From Saprospirales bacterium (GTDB taxonomy: Bacteria; Bacteroidota; Bacteroidia; Chitinophagales; Saprospiraceae): a DNA stretch of 64,000 nt. The DNA is taken from the NCBI GenBank assembly GCA_016703765.1, contig JADJBL010000003.1, positions 62,001-126,000 of the forward strand. Reading direction: 5' to 3'. The notes under the pieces were generated by a model. The model made no database searches. It was not told the origin of the DNA and was given only the letters and a program-made list of their open reading frames with translations. The translations under genes were made by a program, and so were the position numbers. Position 1 is the stretch's first letter; every line of letters begins with the position of its first letter. Positions 26,881 through 35,962 of this stretch are shown one piece after another.

Positions 26881-29199
26881 TTATTTCAACGCATAAGCCC
26901 GAAAATACTGACACTCCTTCAACACCTCCTGGTAAAACTTCGTATTCGAATAGTCTTCCTTTAACCTCCTGTAATTGGTCGCAAATTCTCCCGGGAGAGG
27001 AGGGATCTCGTTGCAGCAGGGCGGCGGTTTATAAGCCTCATTCATATACCACAGCAAACGCTCGCACTTGGCTGCCATAAAGGTGGCGCGCGCCGCCAAC
27101 TCCGGATTCTTGGCCTGCAATCGGGCCTTCTCCAGATAATACATGGCCCGCCCCACATTCAACACCTCTTTGTTCCCGTAGGGCGCCCGCCGGTAAGGCT
27201 GCACATCGCCCGAGCGCAGCCGGTCCCAGGTGGAGCCGGATCGGAAATAGTCCATCGCCTTCCAGGAGTGCCCGAAATAGGAACAATTGTACAAGGCCAC
27301 CCCGATGCGATAGTAATAAATGGCGTTGTTCTCGATCTCGGCCTTGGCCTTGTATTCCAGGTCGATCAGGGTTTCGAGCAACTCGCCCCGGTTGTACTGG
27401 TCGAGGGTGTCCCTTTCCTGCGGACAGTGGATGCAGTCGTTGATGCTGATTCGGAAGGGGTGGAAAGTCCCGAAGTCGTCCCAACTGGCGGTGGGGATAT
27501 TCTGATATAGCTTCAGCGCGGCTTCGAGTTCGTAATTCTGGAAATAGTAAGTGCCCCAAAGGTCCCACAGCGCGTTGGTCATGGTGTTGCCCTTCTCGTC
27601 CTTGATGAGGAGCATTTCGAGGTTGTTGGGGCTGGGCTTCTGGGCCACCGCGAGCAGGTCCTTGATCACCTCTTCCTGTGGGTTCATCCGAAGGTCTGCG
27701 TAGGTGTATTGGGAGCGAAAGGCTTTCCCGGGGTGGCCGTTATCGTTGTAGAGTTTGGTAAAGCGATCGCGCAAAAAATCGGGCAGGTCGTCGAATTTGG
27801 CAAACAGCTTGTTGCGGCGGATGAGATAACCCAACTGCTCGATGGAATCGTTGAGGGTATCCAGGGAATAGATTTGCTGAACGACTTTAAAAAGCTGCAA
27901 TTGCTCCTTCAGGGCGGGGTTTTTGATCAGCTGTTCCACAGCGAAAAACGTCTTGCCCGCGGCATAATGGTCGCCAGCCAACAACTCCAGATACCCTTCG
28001 GCCAGGTACCACAATTCGGGGCGCTCGACCAGCCCCTCCTCCCGCACTTTTCTCACAAAATGCTCCAGGTTGATCACATAGGTTCCCGCAAAGGTGCGGG
28101 GCCGGTTGTGGTAGCGCTGGTTGTGGCGGCGGTTGTTGTTGAATTCCAGCCCGAGCAGGTCTCTTTCCAATTCCTGGACCTCTTTGACGAGCAACACCTC
28201 CAGGTTTTCGTTCTTTGGGTCCAGCTCGTAAATCTTTTGCATCTCCTCCAGGGCCCTGCTGTCGGAAGCCGATCCGCGGATGGCGTATAGGGTGGCGCGC
28301 TCCTCATCGGTCTGGCAGAGCAAAAGGCATTGATTCCACTCTTCGTCGTCCTTGAGGTAGAAGCTCTGATAGGCGCTCAGGCGGCGGCTCGGGCAAAACC
28401 GGAAGATGTGGCTGTACAGGTAAGAGGCCTGCACGTTTTCCCCCAAAGAGCGGAGGGCGCCCGCCTTGTGGCCCAGGGTCCAGAAGTAGATGATGCTCTT
28501 ATTGCCGTCGATGAGCGGCACGTCCAGCTTGGGCATCAGATAATCATATAGCTCTATGGTCCTTTCATACAACTTGGCGTAGTGCGCCAGGCGCACGATC
28601 TGGTAGGCGTAGCGCAGGCGGATGTTGTGCGAGCTGGCGGCTACGAACAGCTCGATCCCCTCCTCGATCAGGGCCTCCATCGCGGGCACGTTCCGCTTTT
28701 TTTCCTCCCAGGCGCCCGAGGGCAGCACGTGGGGCTCGCATCGTTTGGCGAAGACCAGGTAGTCGGCAGTCTGGATGCAGTGATGGCGTTTTAAATATCT
28801 GGCGAAGCTGTTGCCCGTCAGCTCGTAGGGCAGGGGCATGTTTTTGCTCAGGATGGAGGTGCGGAGCAGCTCCAGATTTTCCAGCGAGGATTTGTAGACC
28901 ACCCGGTGAATATCCTCGGGGATAGCCGCTTCGCAGGTGCGCACCATCCATTCGTATATATTATCGTCCTTTTGCCGGATCGCGGTGCTGTCGACAAAAT
29001 GCCGGTACAGGTCTCCGAATCGAAGCAAAACCGGAAAGCCGCTGCTTTCCCGCCGGAGATAGACCGGCGTTAGAAAGGAATAGCCTTTGAAGCCCTGCGA
29101 GGAAGGACTACATGCATCGGCGCCATGGCGGTTTGGGGGAAATACCACCAGGGCGAGCAACAAAAAGCCCGCCATCAACCCCCTACCGGTCCAGGTCAT
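26881..29199 (-). CDS. Large exported protein of unknown function, helical-repeat type
   Basis: About 772 residues from the ATG at 29199 (an ATG at 29175, next to AGGGGG, is possible). The N-terminus is a signal-like helix (MAGFLLLALVVFPPNRHGADAC). The rest is mostly alpha-helical, with TPR/SLR-like spacing: RYAYQIVRLAHYAKLYERTIELYDYL, then KAGALRSLGENVQASYLYSHIF and LDTLNDSIEQLGYLIRRNKL. Conserved features include ACSPSSQGFKGYSFLTPVYL near the start of the mature part. I do not recognise a named family. Its start overlaps the 3' end of the lipoprotein gene by 17 bases, so the two are coupled and probably work together. Confidence 0.7.
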   Translation of the reverse strand: MTWTGRGLMAGFLLLALVVFPPNRHGADACSPSSQGFKGYSFLTPVYLRRESSGFPVLLRFGDLYRHFVDSTAIRQKDDNIYEWMVRTCEAAIPEDIHRVVYKSSLENLELLRTSILSKNMPLPYELTGNSFARYLKRHHCIQTADYLVFAKRCEPHVLPSGAWEEKKRNVPAMEALIEEGIELFVAASSHNIRLRYAYQIVRLAHYAKLYERTIELYDYLMPKLDVPLIDGNKSIIYFWTLGHKAGALRSLGENVQASYLYSHIFRFCPSRRLSAYQSFYLKDDEEWNQCLLLCQTDEERATLYAIRGSASDSRALEEMQKIYELDPKNENLEVLLVKEVQELERDLLGLEFNNNRRHNQRYHNRPRTFAGTYVINLEHFVRKVREEGLVERPELWYLAEGYLELLAGDHYAAGKTFFAVEQLIKNPALKEQLQLFKVVQQIYSLDTLNDSIEQLGYLIRRNKLFAKFDDLPDFLRDRFTKLYNDNGHPGKAFRSQYTYADLRMNPQEEVIKDLLAVAQKPSPNNLEMLLIKDEKGNTMTNALWDLWGTYYFQNYELEAALKLYQNIPTASWDDFGTFHPFRISINDCIHCPQERDTLDQYNRGELLETLIDLEYKAKAEIENNAIYYYRIGVALYNCSYFGHSWKAMDYFRSGSTWDRLRSGDVQPYRRAPYGNKEVLNVGRAMYYLEKARLQAKNPELAARATFMAAKCERLLWYMNEAYKPPPCCNEIPPLPGEFATNYRRLKEDYSNTKFYQEVLKECQYFRAYALK

Positions 29200-30215
29200 T
29201 CCAGATGGCTTCCAGATCATCATCGGCAAACTGTTTTATCGTTTCGGGGGCCAGATGGTAAAAACAGACCCATTCCGGCTGCCGGGGCATGGCCCTGTTC
29301 AGGTCGCGCACCGCCGACCGCAGCATGGCAGCGCTAACCCATTCCAGCCGGATCTCGTCCCCCTCGTATAAATAATACCCGTCAAGATAGGTACTTTTTT
29401 GAAGCTCCACATGGGCGCTGTCCCGGAAAACAAAGCGGCTTTCGTCCTGCAGCGCCTCCGGGCCCAGCCCGTTGATCAGCCGGACCATTTTCCCCTCCCG
29501 AAACACGACGCCCCAGCGGAAAAGCGGTAGGGCCAGATCGAGCGGCAAAGGGTAGGAATCGAAATTGTAGTAGTAATTTTTGGCAGCGCCGAGGTCGAGG
29601 ATCGAGTTGCTCGTTTCCGGGTCGGCCACATCGCTCATATTGTAAAACATCAACATGCCGCGGTCGACGGGCGGGACCCCCGTTTTTTGATGGTATTTCA
29701 CCTGGTGCAGGCGAATGGTGGCGGAAAGGACGATGCCTTCTTTTTTTCAATTCCCGGTCCATCGCCTGCAGAAATTGAAAATAGCGCTCGCGGGTCTCCT
29801 CCGTCCAGTCGCAATCAAATTGCCATTCTTTCACCAGCGGGGCGCCCAGATCGGCGCCGAGTTTGGTTTTTGTCTTTCGGATCATCCGGGCCACCAGGGT
29901 GTCGATTCCGCTTTCGGGCAATTGGGCGAAGCTGCGGTTGGTGAGGAAAAAAACCGGCACGAGCTCCCTTTCGGTTAAGGGTAAAGAGTCCGGAACCTGG
30001 AGCGGGCCGACGGGAATGGGCTGGCCCAGGCTTTCATCCCAGTCGATGTCGAACAGCCGCAGGTATATGCGCTCGATGGCGTGGCGTTCGAGCCATTGTT
30101 CTTCTTTGGGGAAAAGTTGGTACGTGCTCTCCCAATGATAAACGGCATGCCGGGGTGCCGGGGAGTCCTTGCTGCAACTAAAAAATAAAAAAAGAGGAAG
30201 AAGCATAAATTTCAT
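29183..30215 (-). CDS. Lipoprotein of unknown function, possible barrel-type (DUF3142-like) domain; frameshift
   Basis: About 343 residues after repair. The signal MKFMLLPLFLFFSC predicts a lipidated Cys at 14. The body reads like a TIM-barrel of the glycoside-hydrolase type: IERIYLRLFDIDWDE, EWQFDCDWTEETRERYFQFL, then VLSATIRLHQVKYHQ and RGMLMFYNMSDVADP. This resembles DUF3142-type proteins, but I am unsure. A run of seven T at 29741-29747 (A on the coding strand) carries one base too many; with six the frame runs on as KEGIVLSATI. The gene overlaps kdsD by four bases (ATGA) upstream and the large exported protein by 17 bases downstream. Confidence 0.7.
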
Positions 30216-31183
30216 AACAACCCCTCCCGGATCAGGTCGTGGAGGTGGATGATGCCGAGGTAGGTCTTCCCGTCGGCCACCACCAATTGGGTGATGCTGT
30301 TGCGCCGCATCAGCTCTAGGGCCCCGACGGCCAGTTCTTCCGGAGAGATGGTTTTCGGGTGGGGCGACATGATCTGGTCGGCCCTTACCGGACCGTTTTG
30401 GATTTCCTTTTCCAGCATCCTGCGAAGGTCGCCGTCGGTGATGATGCCGAGCACCTGGTCCTGCTCGTCGGTCACGACGGCGCAGCCCAGGCGTTTGGAG
30501 GTCATTTCGATGATGGTTTTGTGGAGGGGCGTATCGGGATGCACCTGGGGTTTTTCGTTGGAAGGGTAGAGGTCGGCCACCCGGAGATAGAGCTGTTTGC
30601 CGAGGGTTCCACCGGGGTGGAATTGGGCAAAATCGCTGGGCGAAAAACCGCGAAGGGCCAGCAGACAGGTGGCCAGGGCGTCGCCCATAGCGGCCTGGGC
30701 CGTGGTGCTGGCCGTTGGAGCAAGGTTGTTGGGGTCCGCTTCCTGGTCGATCGGCGTGTGCAAAATGAGGTCGGCCTGCCGGGCCAGGTAGGAGTCAGTG
30801 CGGCTGACCATGGCCACCAGGAGGTTGCCCATGTGCTTGACCAGAGGGACCAACAACCGGATCTCGGGGGTTTCTCCGCTTTTGGACAGGCAAATGACCA
30901 CGTCGTCCGGCTGGATCATGCCCAGGTCGCCGTGAATGGCGTCTGCCGCATGCATGAAAAGGGCAGGGGTTCCGGTGGAGTTGAAAGTGGCGGCGATCTT
31001 TTGAGCGATCAGGGCGCTTTTTCCGATTCCGGTGAGCACCACCCGCCCGCGAAATTCGTGTAACCGTTTTACACAGGCGATAAAGTCTTCATTTACTCCC
31101 TGAGCGAGCGCCGCAACTGCCTCACTTTCAATGCGTATGGTGCGAAGTGCAGTTTCTGTGATGATTTTTTCGGAGTTCAACAA
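30212..31183 (-). CDS. kdsD: Arabinose-5-phosphate isomerase (KdsD/KpsF/GutQ)
   Basis: 323 residues. Converts ribulose-5-phosphate to arabinose-5-phosphate, the first step to Kdo for lipopolysaccharide. A SIS domain occupies about residues 40-175 (VVLTGIGKSALIAQKIAATFNSTGTP, HGDLGMIQPDDVVICLSKSGET). Two CBS domains follow (about 200-323: VHPDTPLHKTIIEMTSKRLGCAVV and QIMSPHPKTISPEELAVGALELM). Length and order fit the family. The four-base ATGA overlap couples it to the lipoprotein downstream, linking that unknown to envelope building by position. Confidence 0.95.
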   Translation of the reverse strand: MLNSEKIITETALRTIRIESEAVAALAQGVNEDFIACVKRLHEFRGRVVLTGIGKSALIAQKIAATFNSTGTPALFMHAADAIHGDLGMIQPDDVVICLSKSGETPEIRLLVPLVKHMGNLLVAMVSRTDSYLARQADLILHTPIDQEADPNNLAPTASTTAQAAMGDALATCLLALRGFSPSDFAQFHPGGTLGKQLYLRVADLYPSNEKPQVHPDTPLHKTIIEMTSKRLGCAVVTDEQDQVLGIITDGDLRRMLEKEIQNGPVRADQIMSPHPKTISPEELAVGALELMRRNSITQLVVADGKTYLGIIHLHDLIREGLL

Positions 31184-31192
31184 TTTTTTTTG

Positions 31193-31200
31193 TACTTTTG
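31193..31200 (+). promoter_or_regulatory. Candidate -7 box (TACTTTTG) upstream of recQ
   Basis: TACTTTTG matches TAnnTTTG on the plus strand. A T-rich TTTC lies about 21 bases upstream as a possible weak -33. If used, the recQ leader is about 215 bases. The 237-base spacer 31184-31420 holds no ORF and no other element I can support. Confidence 0.4.
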
Positions 31201-31420
31201 GTGGCTTTTTAAAAAAGGGGGCGGCAGAATCTTTCTAAGTGCTTGGAAACCACAGAAAAAACAGCGATCTTGAAGTGACCTGGAAAAGCCGATTCCGTCC
31301 ACAAGAGTTACCAGACCAAATCAGCCAACCGGAAGACCATTTACAGACCTAAACAAAGGCCAAAGTTAATGCAATGAACTGCATCATTTTGGTTGATTTC
31401 CAGTTGAATTTTTTGTTCCC

Positions 31421-33619
31421 ATGATTGAAACTTCCAACCATCTAACCGACTCCCTTCAAAAATACTTCGGGTTTGACCACTTCAAGGGAAACCAGGAGGA
31501 GATCGTTCGCAACGTTCTGGAAGGGAAAGACACCTTTGTCATCATGCCCACCGGCGGCGGAAAATCCCTTTGTTACCAGCTTCCCGCCCTCATGTTGGAT
31601 GGAACCGCCCTCATCATCTCTCCGCTCATAGCCCTGATGAAAAATCAGGTGGATAGTATCCGGGGCTATAGCCAGGAAGACGAAGTGGCGCATTTTCTCA
31701 ACTCCTCGCTTACCCGCGCCCAAATGAAGGCGGTCAAGGACGATATCACCAACGGGAAGACCAAACTCCTCTATATCGCCCCCGAAACACTGACCAAGGA
31801 CGAAAATATCGAATTTTTCAGCAATGTCGACATCTCCTTCGTCGCGGTGGATGAAGCCCACTGTATCTCCGAATGGGGTCACGACTTCCGCCCCGAATAC
31901 CGCCGGATACGCACCATGATCGACGCCATTGGCAAGGATATGCCGATCATCGCCCTGACCGCTACGGCCACGCCCAAGGTTCAGTCCGATATCGTCAAAA
32001 ACCTGCTGATGAGAGATGAAAAACACTTCGTCTCTTCCTTCAACCGCGAAAACCTGTATTACGAAGTGCGGCCCAAAGGCAAAAAAGATCAGGTCCTGCG
32101 CAGCATGATCCAGATGATCAAAAGCCTTCCCGACCGCTCCGGTATCATCTACGTCCAGGCCCGGAAATCGACCGAAGAAATAGCTCAGTTCCTCAACGTC
32201 AACGGCGTCAAGGCCCTGCCGTATCACGCCGGACTCGATCCCAAGACCCGCACCCATACCCAGGATGCCTTTCTCATGGAAGAGATCGACGTGATCGTCG
32301 CCACCATCGCCTTCGGGATGGGCATCGACAAACCCGACGTGCGATTCGTCATCCACTACGACATTCCCAAAAGTATAGAAAACTACTACCAGGAAACGGG
32401 CCGCGCCGGACGCGACGGCATGGAAGGCATCTGCCTGGCCTATTACTCCTATAAAGATATATTGCGGCTCGAAAAATTCCTGCGCGACAAACCGGTGGCC
32501 GAACGCGAAATGGGCGCCCAACTCATGCAGGAGATCATGGCCTATTCGGAAACGACGGGCTGCCGGAGGCGATTCCTGCTCCACTACTTCGGCGAGGATT
32601 TTGACGACCAGCATTGCAAAGGCATGTGCGACAGCTGCCGCCACCCCAAGGAACGCGTGGAGGTCAAAAAGGAAATGCAACAAGCTCTTCAGGCCGTGGC
32701 CGAACTCGACGAAAACTTCCGAATCAAGACCCTCGTCGATTTTGTTATCGGAAAAGAGACCAAAGAGATCAAGGATTTTCGCTTCGACGAACTCCCCCTC
32801 TTCAGAGCCGGGGCCATGAAAGGAGAAAATTTCTGGAACTCGGTTTACCGCCACGCCCTCCTCAACGACCTGATTTACAAAGACGTGGAAACATACGGCT
32901 TGCTGAAGCTAACCAAAAAAGGCAGGCAGTTTATCAAAACCCCGCAACCCATTTCCATCCCCCTCAACTACGACTTTGAAGAAGTGCACGAGGAGATCGA
33001 CGCCCCTTCTCAAAAGTCGGTCACCCTCGACGAAACCCTCTTCAACCTCCTGAAAGGCCTTCGCAAAAAAGTTTCCAAGGAAAAAGACGTCCCGCCCTTT
33101 GTCATTTTCCAGGATCCCTCCCTGGCCGATATGGCCACCCAGTACCCCGTGACCATGGACGACATGGCCAACATCTCCGGGGTCAGCAAGGGCAAAGCCC
33201 TTCGTTACGCCCGTCCCTTCCTCGACCTGATCAAGCGCTATGTGGAAGAAAACGATATCGACCGGCCCACCGATTTTGTGGTCAAGCAGGTGGCCAACAA
33301 GTCGAAGGTCAAAGTGAGCATTATCCAGGCCATCGACCGCAAAATACCCCTGCACGATATCGCCGCATCAAACAGCCTCAATATGGAGGAACTGATCCAG
33401 GAGCTTTACGCCATCGTGGCTTCCGGCACCAAACTCAACATCGATTATTTCATCGATGAAATTGTGGACGAATACGCCCGCGAAGAGATCTACGACTATT
33501 TTATGGAAGCGGATACCGACTCGGTGGAAAAAGCCTATGCCGCCCTCAAAGGAGACGACATTACCATCGAGGAGATCCAGTATGTCCGGATCAAATTTAT
33601 GTCAGACCTGGCGAATTAG
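31421..33619 (+). CDS. recQ: ATP-dependent DNA helicase RecQ
   Basis: 732 residues, longer than E. coli RecQ (about 610). Unwinds DNA in recombination and repair. Walker A is IMPTGGGKSLCYQLPAL and motif II VDEAHCISEWGHDFRPEYRR. Later motifs include YVQARKSTEEIA, ATIAFGMGIDKPDVRFVIHYD and ENYYQETGRAGRDG. The zinc-binding Cys set is CRRRFLLHYFG and HCKGMCDSC. A winged-helix region and an HRDC-like domain (VTMDDMANISGVSKGKALRYARPFL) follow. An extra C-terminal segment of about 110 residues (from about 620) resembles helix-turn-helix RQC-associated tails in Bacteroidota. A terminator overlaps its stop. Confidence 0.96.
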   Translation: MIETSNHLTDSLQKYFGFDHFKGNQEEIVRNVLEGKDTFVIMPTGGGKSLCYQLPALMLDGTALIISPLIALMKNQVDSIRGYSQEDEVAHFLNSSLTRAQMKAVKDDITNGKTKLLYIAPETLTKDENIEFFSNVDISFVAVDEAHCISEWGHDFRPEYRRIRTMIDAIGKDMPIIALTATATPKVQSDIVKNLLMRDEKHFVSSFNRENLYYEVRPKGKKDQVLRSMIQMIKSLPDRSGIIYVQARKSTEEIAQFLNVNGVKALPYHAGLDPKTRTHTQDAFLMEEIDVIVATIAFGMGIDKPDVRFVIHYDIPKSIENYYQETGRAGRDGMEGICLAYYSYKDILRLEKFLRDKPVAEREMGAQLMQEIMAYSETTGCRRRFLLHYFGEDFDDQHCKGMCDSCRHPKERVEVKKEMQQALQAVAELDENFRIKTLVDFVIGKETKEIKDFRFDELPLFRAGAMKGENFWNSVYRHALLNDLIYKDVETYGLLKLTKKGRQFIKTPQPISIPLNYDFEEVHEEIDAPSQKSVTLDETLFNLLKGLRKKVSKEKDVPPFVIFQDPSLADMATQYPVTMDDMANISGVSKGKALRYARPFLDLIKRYVEENDIDRPTDFVVKQVANKSKVKVSIIQAIDRKIPLHDIAASNSLNMEELIQELYAIVASGTKLNIDYFIDEIVDEYAREEIYDYFMEADTDSVEKAYAALKGDDITIEEIQYVRIKFMSDLAN

Positions 33620-33641
33620 GCGCTTTATTTGCAAAGCGCCT
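33618..33641 (+). terminator. Terminator hairpin at the recQ stop
   Basis: Perfect 9-bp stem AGGCGCTTT (33618-33626) with AAAGCGCCT (33633-33641) and a six-base loop; it begins inside the TAG stop codon. A T pair follows. Confidence 0.65.
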
Positions 33642-33705
33642 TTGCAGGTTATATAAAAATAAGAGGTTTAAAGAGGTTGGGGGGCGCGCCCTTGCAGCTT
33701 TTTGT

Positions 33706-33726
33706 GGATCGGCCGCAGGCCGATCC
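33706..33726. repeat. Second hairpin downstream of recQ
   Basis: Perfect 9-bp stem GGATCGGCC with GGCCGATCC and a GCA loop, between recQ and aroQ. It lacks a T tail. It may be a backup terminator or a short palindromic repeat. Confidence 0.5.
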
Positions 33727-33753
33727 CAATACTTCTAATAAGTTGATAATTGT

Positions 33754-34170
33754 TTGAAAATATTAATTATTAACGGCCCAAACCTGAATCTGTTGGGCAA
33801 ACGGGAGCCGGAAATTTACGGCCGGCAGTCCTTCGAATCCTATTTTGAAGGGCTTCAGCTCGAATTTCCCGGAGTAACGCTCCATTATTTTCAGAGCAAC
33901 CACGAAGGGGATCTGATCGACAAACTCCACGAGGCGGGGTTTTCCTATGCGGGCATCGTGCTCAACCCCGGGGCCCTGGCCCATACCTCCATCGCCCTGG
34001 CAGATGCCGTGTCGTCCATCGAAACGCCGGTGGTGGAAGTCCATATCTCCAATATCCACGCCCGGGAGCCTTTCCGGCAGCGTTCCTACCTCTCCGCCAC
34101 CTGCGTGGGGTGCATCTTCGGCCTCGGCCTGAAAGGCTACGAGCTGGCTGTCGATTATCTTCTCGGCTAG
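33754..34170 (+). CDS. aroQ: Type II 3-dehydroquinate dehydratase
   Basis: 138 residues, the normal size. Dehydrates 3-dehydroquinate to 3-dehydroshikimate in the shikimate pathway; the active form is usually a dodecamer. NGPNLNLLGKREPEIYG carries the flexible-loop Arg and Tyr. NPGALAHTSIALADAV and EVHISNIHAREPFRQRSYLS supply the Asn and catalytic His. The start is TTG at 33754, which is needed to include the first strand MKILIINGPN; no ATG lies close. It ends three bases before the convergent gene at 34174. Confidence 0.95.
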   Translation: MKILIINGPNLNLLGKREPEIYGRQSFESYFEGLQLEFPGVTLHYFQSNHEGDLIDKLHEAGFSYAGIVLNPGALAHTSIALADAVSSIETPVVEVHISNIHAREPFRQRSYLSATCVGCIFGLGLKGYELAVDYLLG

Positions 34171-34173
34171 GGC

Positions 34174-34674
34174 CTACTCGGTATAAACCCTCATATCGAG
34201 GATCCTTAACCACCTCTTTTCCCCCATTCTGTAGGTTCGGTGGTGAAAGATCTTTTTGATCAGAAAGCCCACGCCAAGGGCGGTAGCCGTCACGATGGCG
34301 TCGCCGTAGCCGTAGGGATCGTTTTTGTCGACGACCGAGGCGCCCAGGGCAATGCCGGTCCAGGCGCCGCCGAAGATGTAGAGTTGGTTGCCTAGCGGTT
34401 TGGACCAGCGCCGGGGGTGAAAAGATCGCAGGGCGTCGATTTGAGCGGGATCGATATATTGTATGCCGAGCAGGATGCGGTTTTCCTCTGGAAGGATGCG
34501 GTCCAGCACAGCGAATTGCCATTCTTTTTCTCCTTTCAGGCGGAAGGTGAGCTCCGTACCGGGGCTGAATTTGGTCACCTCCGCTTTCCCGTACCGCTCC
34601 ATTTGCAGGTAAAGCTGGGCAGGGGCCTGACGGAAGCACAACAGGACGAGGACGAATGGGAGGATAAGCCGCAT
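34174..34674 (-). CDS. Small secreted or membrane-associated protein of unknown function
   Basis: 166 residues with a signal peptide (LILPFVLVLLCFRQAPAQ, cleavage near 20). The first half is beta-rich (LQMERYGKAEVTKFSPGTELTFRLKGEKEWQFAVLDRI). A glycine-rich segment near 100-135 (GGAWTGIALGASVV, AIVTATALGVGFLIKKIF) looks like one or two membrane or barrel-hairpin segments. I do not recognise a family. It lies 17 bases downstream of rnpA on the same strand and may share its transcript. Confidence 0.65.
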   Translation of the reverse strand: MRLILPFVLVLLCFRQAPAQLYLQMERYGKAEVTKFSPGTELTFRLKGEKEWQFAVLDRILPEENRILLGIQYIDPAQIDALRSFHPRRWSKPLGNQLYIFGGAWTGIALGASVVDKNDPYGYGDAIVTATALGVGFLIKKIFHHRTYRMGEKRWLRILDMRVYTE

Positions 34675-34691
34675 GGAAACAGGGATTTTGC

Positions 34692-35072
34692 CTAGGTTTT
34701 CAGAAAGCGCCGGATCAGCTTTCCCATAGACTCTTCAATAGTGGCGTAGGGAAGCGGTTCTTTTGCCGTGTAAAGGAGCATCCAGGCAAATTGCCCGGTT
34801 GTATCGGCCAGTTTATCCGTCAGCAAGTTTTTTTGCAAGCGGTAGGCCTCCCGCATCTGCCGCTTAATCCGGTTGCGTTGTACGGCGGAGCGGAAGGTAC
34901 GGCGGGGCACGCTGAAGCCCGCCTGCACCGGACCGGCGCCTTCCGGCAGCGCGGTTTTTACGTACACCAGGCGAATAGGGTAGACCGCTATCGACTTCCC
35001 CTTGGTAAAGGCCTCGTCGATCAGCTTCCTCCTCTTGAGGCGTTCGTTTCGGAGAAAACGGAATGGCGGCAT
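34692..35072 (-). CDS. rnpA: Ribonuclease P protein component
   Basis: 126 residues from the ATG at 35072. An earlier in-frame ATG at 35108 would add 12 residues (MPNLPFIQHRKN) not typical of the family. Helps the RNase P RNA mature tRNA 5' ends. The N-terminal FRFLRNERLKRRKLIDEAF, the GFSVPRRTFRSAVQRNRIKRQMREAYR RNR-type motif and basic C-terminus are clear. In many bacteria it follows rpmH; here it does not, being flanked by radC (divergent) and a secreted unknown. Confidence 0.93.
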   Translation of the reverse strand: MPPFRFLRNERLKRRKLIDEAFTKGKSIAVYPIRLVYVKTALPEGAGPVQAGFSVPRRTFRSAVQRNRIKRQMREAYRLQKNLLTDKLADTTGQFAWMLLYTAKEPLPYATIEESMGKLIRRFLKT

Positions 35073-35167
35073 ATTTTTCCGGTGCTGAATAAAGGGCAAA
35101 TTTGGCAAAATTTAAGGGGCCCTGTTGTACTGAAATGGAAAAATAGCTACTTTGGAGCATCCTTCCG

Positions 35168-35917
35168 ATGCAATTTTATTCCTTCGCGCCGTCGCGCCCC
35201 GCAACTCATTCCGTTATGGAGACTTATCCGTCCGGGCAATTGCCCATGAAAGCATGGGCTGAAGACGACCGCCCCAGAGAAAAAATGGTGCTGAAAGGCA
35301 GGCACCAGCTCACCGACGCAGAATTGATGGCCATCCTGCTCGGTTCGGGCAACCGCGCCGAATCTGCCTTCGGACTCGCCCAGCGCATCCTCCTTTCAGT
35401 CGACAACGACCTCAATGAATTAGGGAAGCGCTCGCTGCACGATTTAATGCAATTCAAAGGGATAGGGCAGGCCAAAGCCCTGACGATTGCGGCTGCGCTG
35501 GAGTTGGGCCGCCGCAGACACCTGACCGAGGTTCGCCACCGGCCGCAGGTCCGGGCTAGCCGCGATGCCTTTCAGTTGTTGTCGGGCATTCTGGAAGACC
35601 TGCCCCATGAAGAATTCTGGGTTTTGCTGCTCAACCGCGTAAACCGCGTGATCGGCCGCGAACAGATCAGCTCGGGTGGTATGGCTGGGACCGTTGTGGA
35701 TAGCAAAATTGTCTTCCGCAAAGCGCTGGAATGCAAGGCTTCCTCCCTGATCCTTTCTCATAACCATCCCTCCGGCCAGCTGCAACCCAGCCAGGCCGAT
35801 ATCGAGCTGACGCGCAAACTCAAGGAAGGGGGCGCCCTGCTGGATATCGGCATCCTCGACCACCTGATCGTGGGGGAACGCAACTACTATAGCTTCGCCG
35901 ACGAAGGAATGTTGTAA
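35168..35917 (+). CDS. radC: RadC/JAB domain protein
   Basis: 249 residues. Despite the name, its biochemical role is unsettled; the JAB/MPN+ fold suggests a zinc peptidase or nuclease-like role. An N-terminal helix-hairpin-helix segment (LHDLMQFKGIGQAKALTIAAALELGRR) precedes the JAB domain. That domain has the metal-binding set HNHPSG with SQADIELT (SHNHPSGQLQPSQAD). Starts possible at the ATG at 35168 or at 35216 (METYPSGQLP); I keep the longer one, which has GGAG upstream, but cannot decide. It is divergent from rnpA. Confidence 0.92.
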   Translation: MQFYSFAPSRPATHSVMETYPSGQLPMKAWAEDDRPREKMVLKGRHQLTDAELMAILLGSGNRAESAFGLAQRILLSVDNDLNELGKRSLHDLMQFKGIGQAKALTIAAALELGRRRHLTEVRHRPQVRASRDAFQLLSGILEDLPHEEFWVLLLNRVNRVIGREQISSGGMAGTVVDSKIVFRKALECKASSLILSHNHPSGQLQPSQADIELTRKLKEGGALLDIGILDHLIVGERNYYSFADEGML

Positions 35918-35962
35918 GTTTTTTTAGTTCAACTATAAGTCCAATTTTTCGTTATTTGCTTT

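Noticed and set aside
31384..31420. Promoter for recQ at TTTGGTTGATTTCC and TTTTG just before its ATG
   Set aside because: The -7 part lacks the TA, and the start of transcription would fall on or after the ATG.
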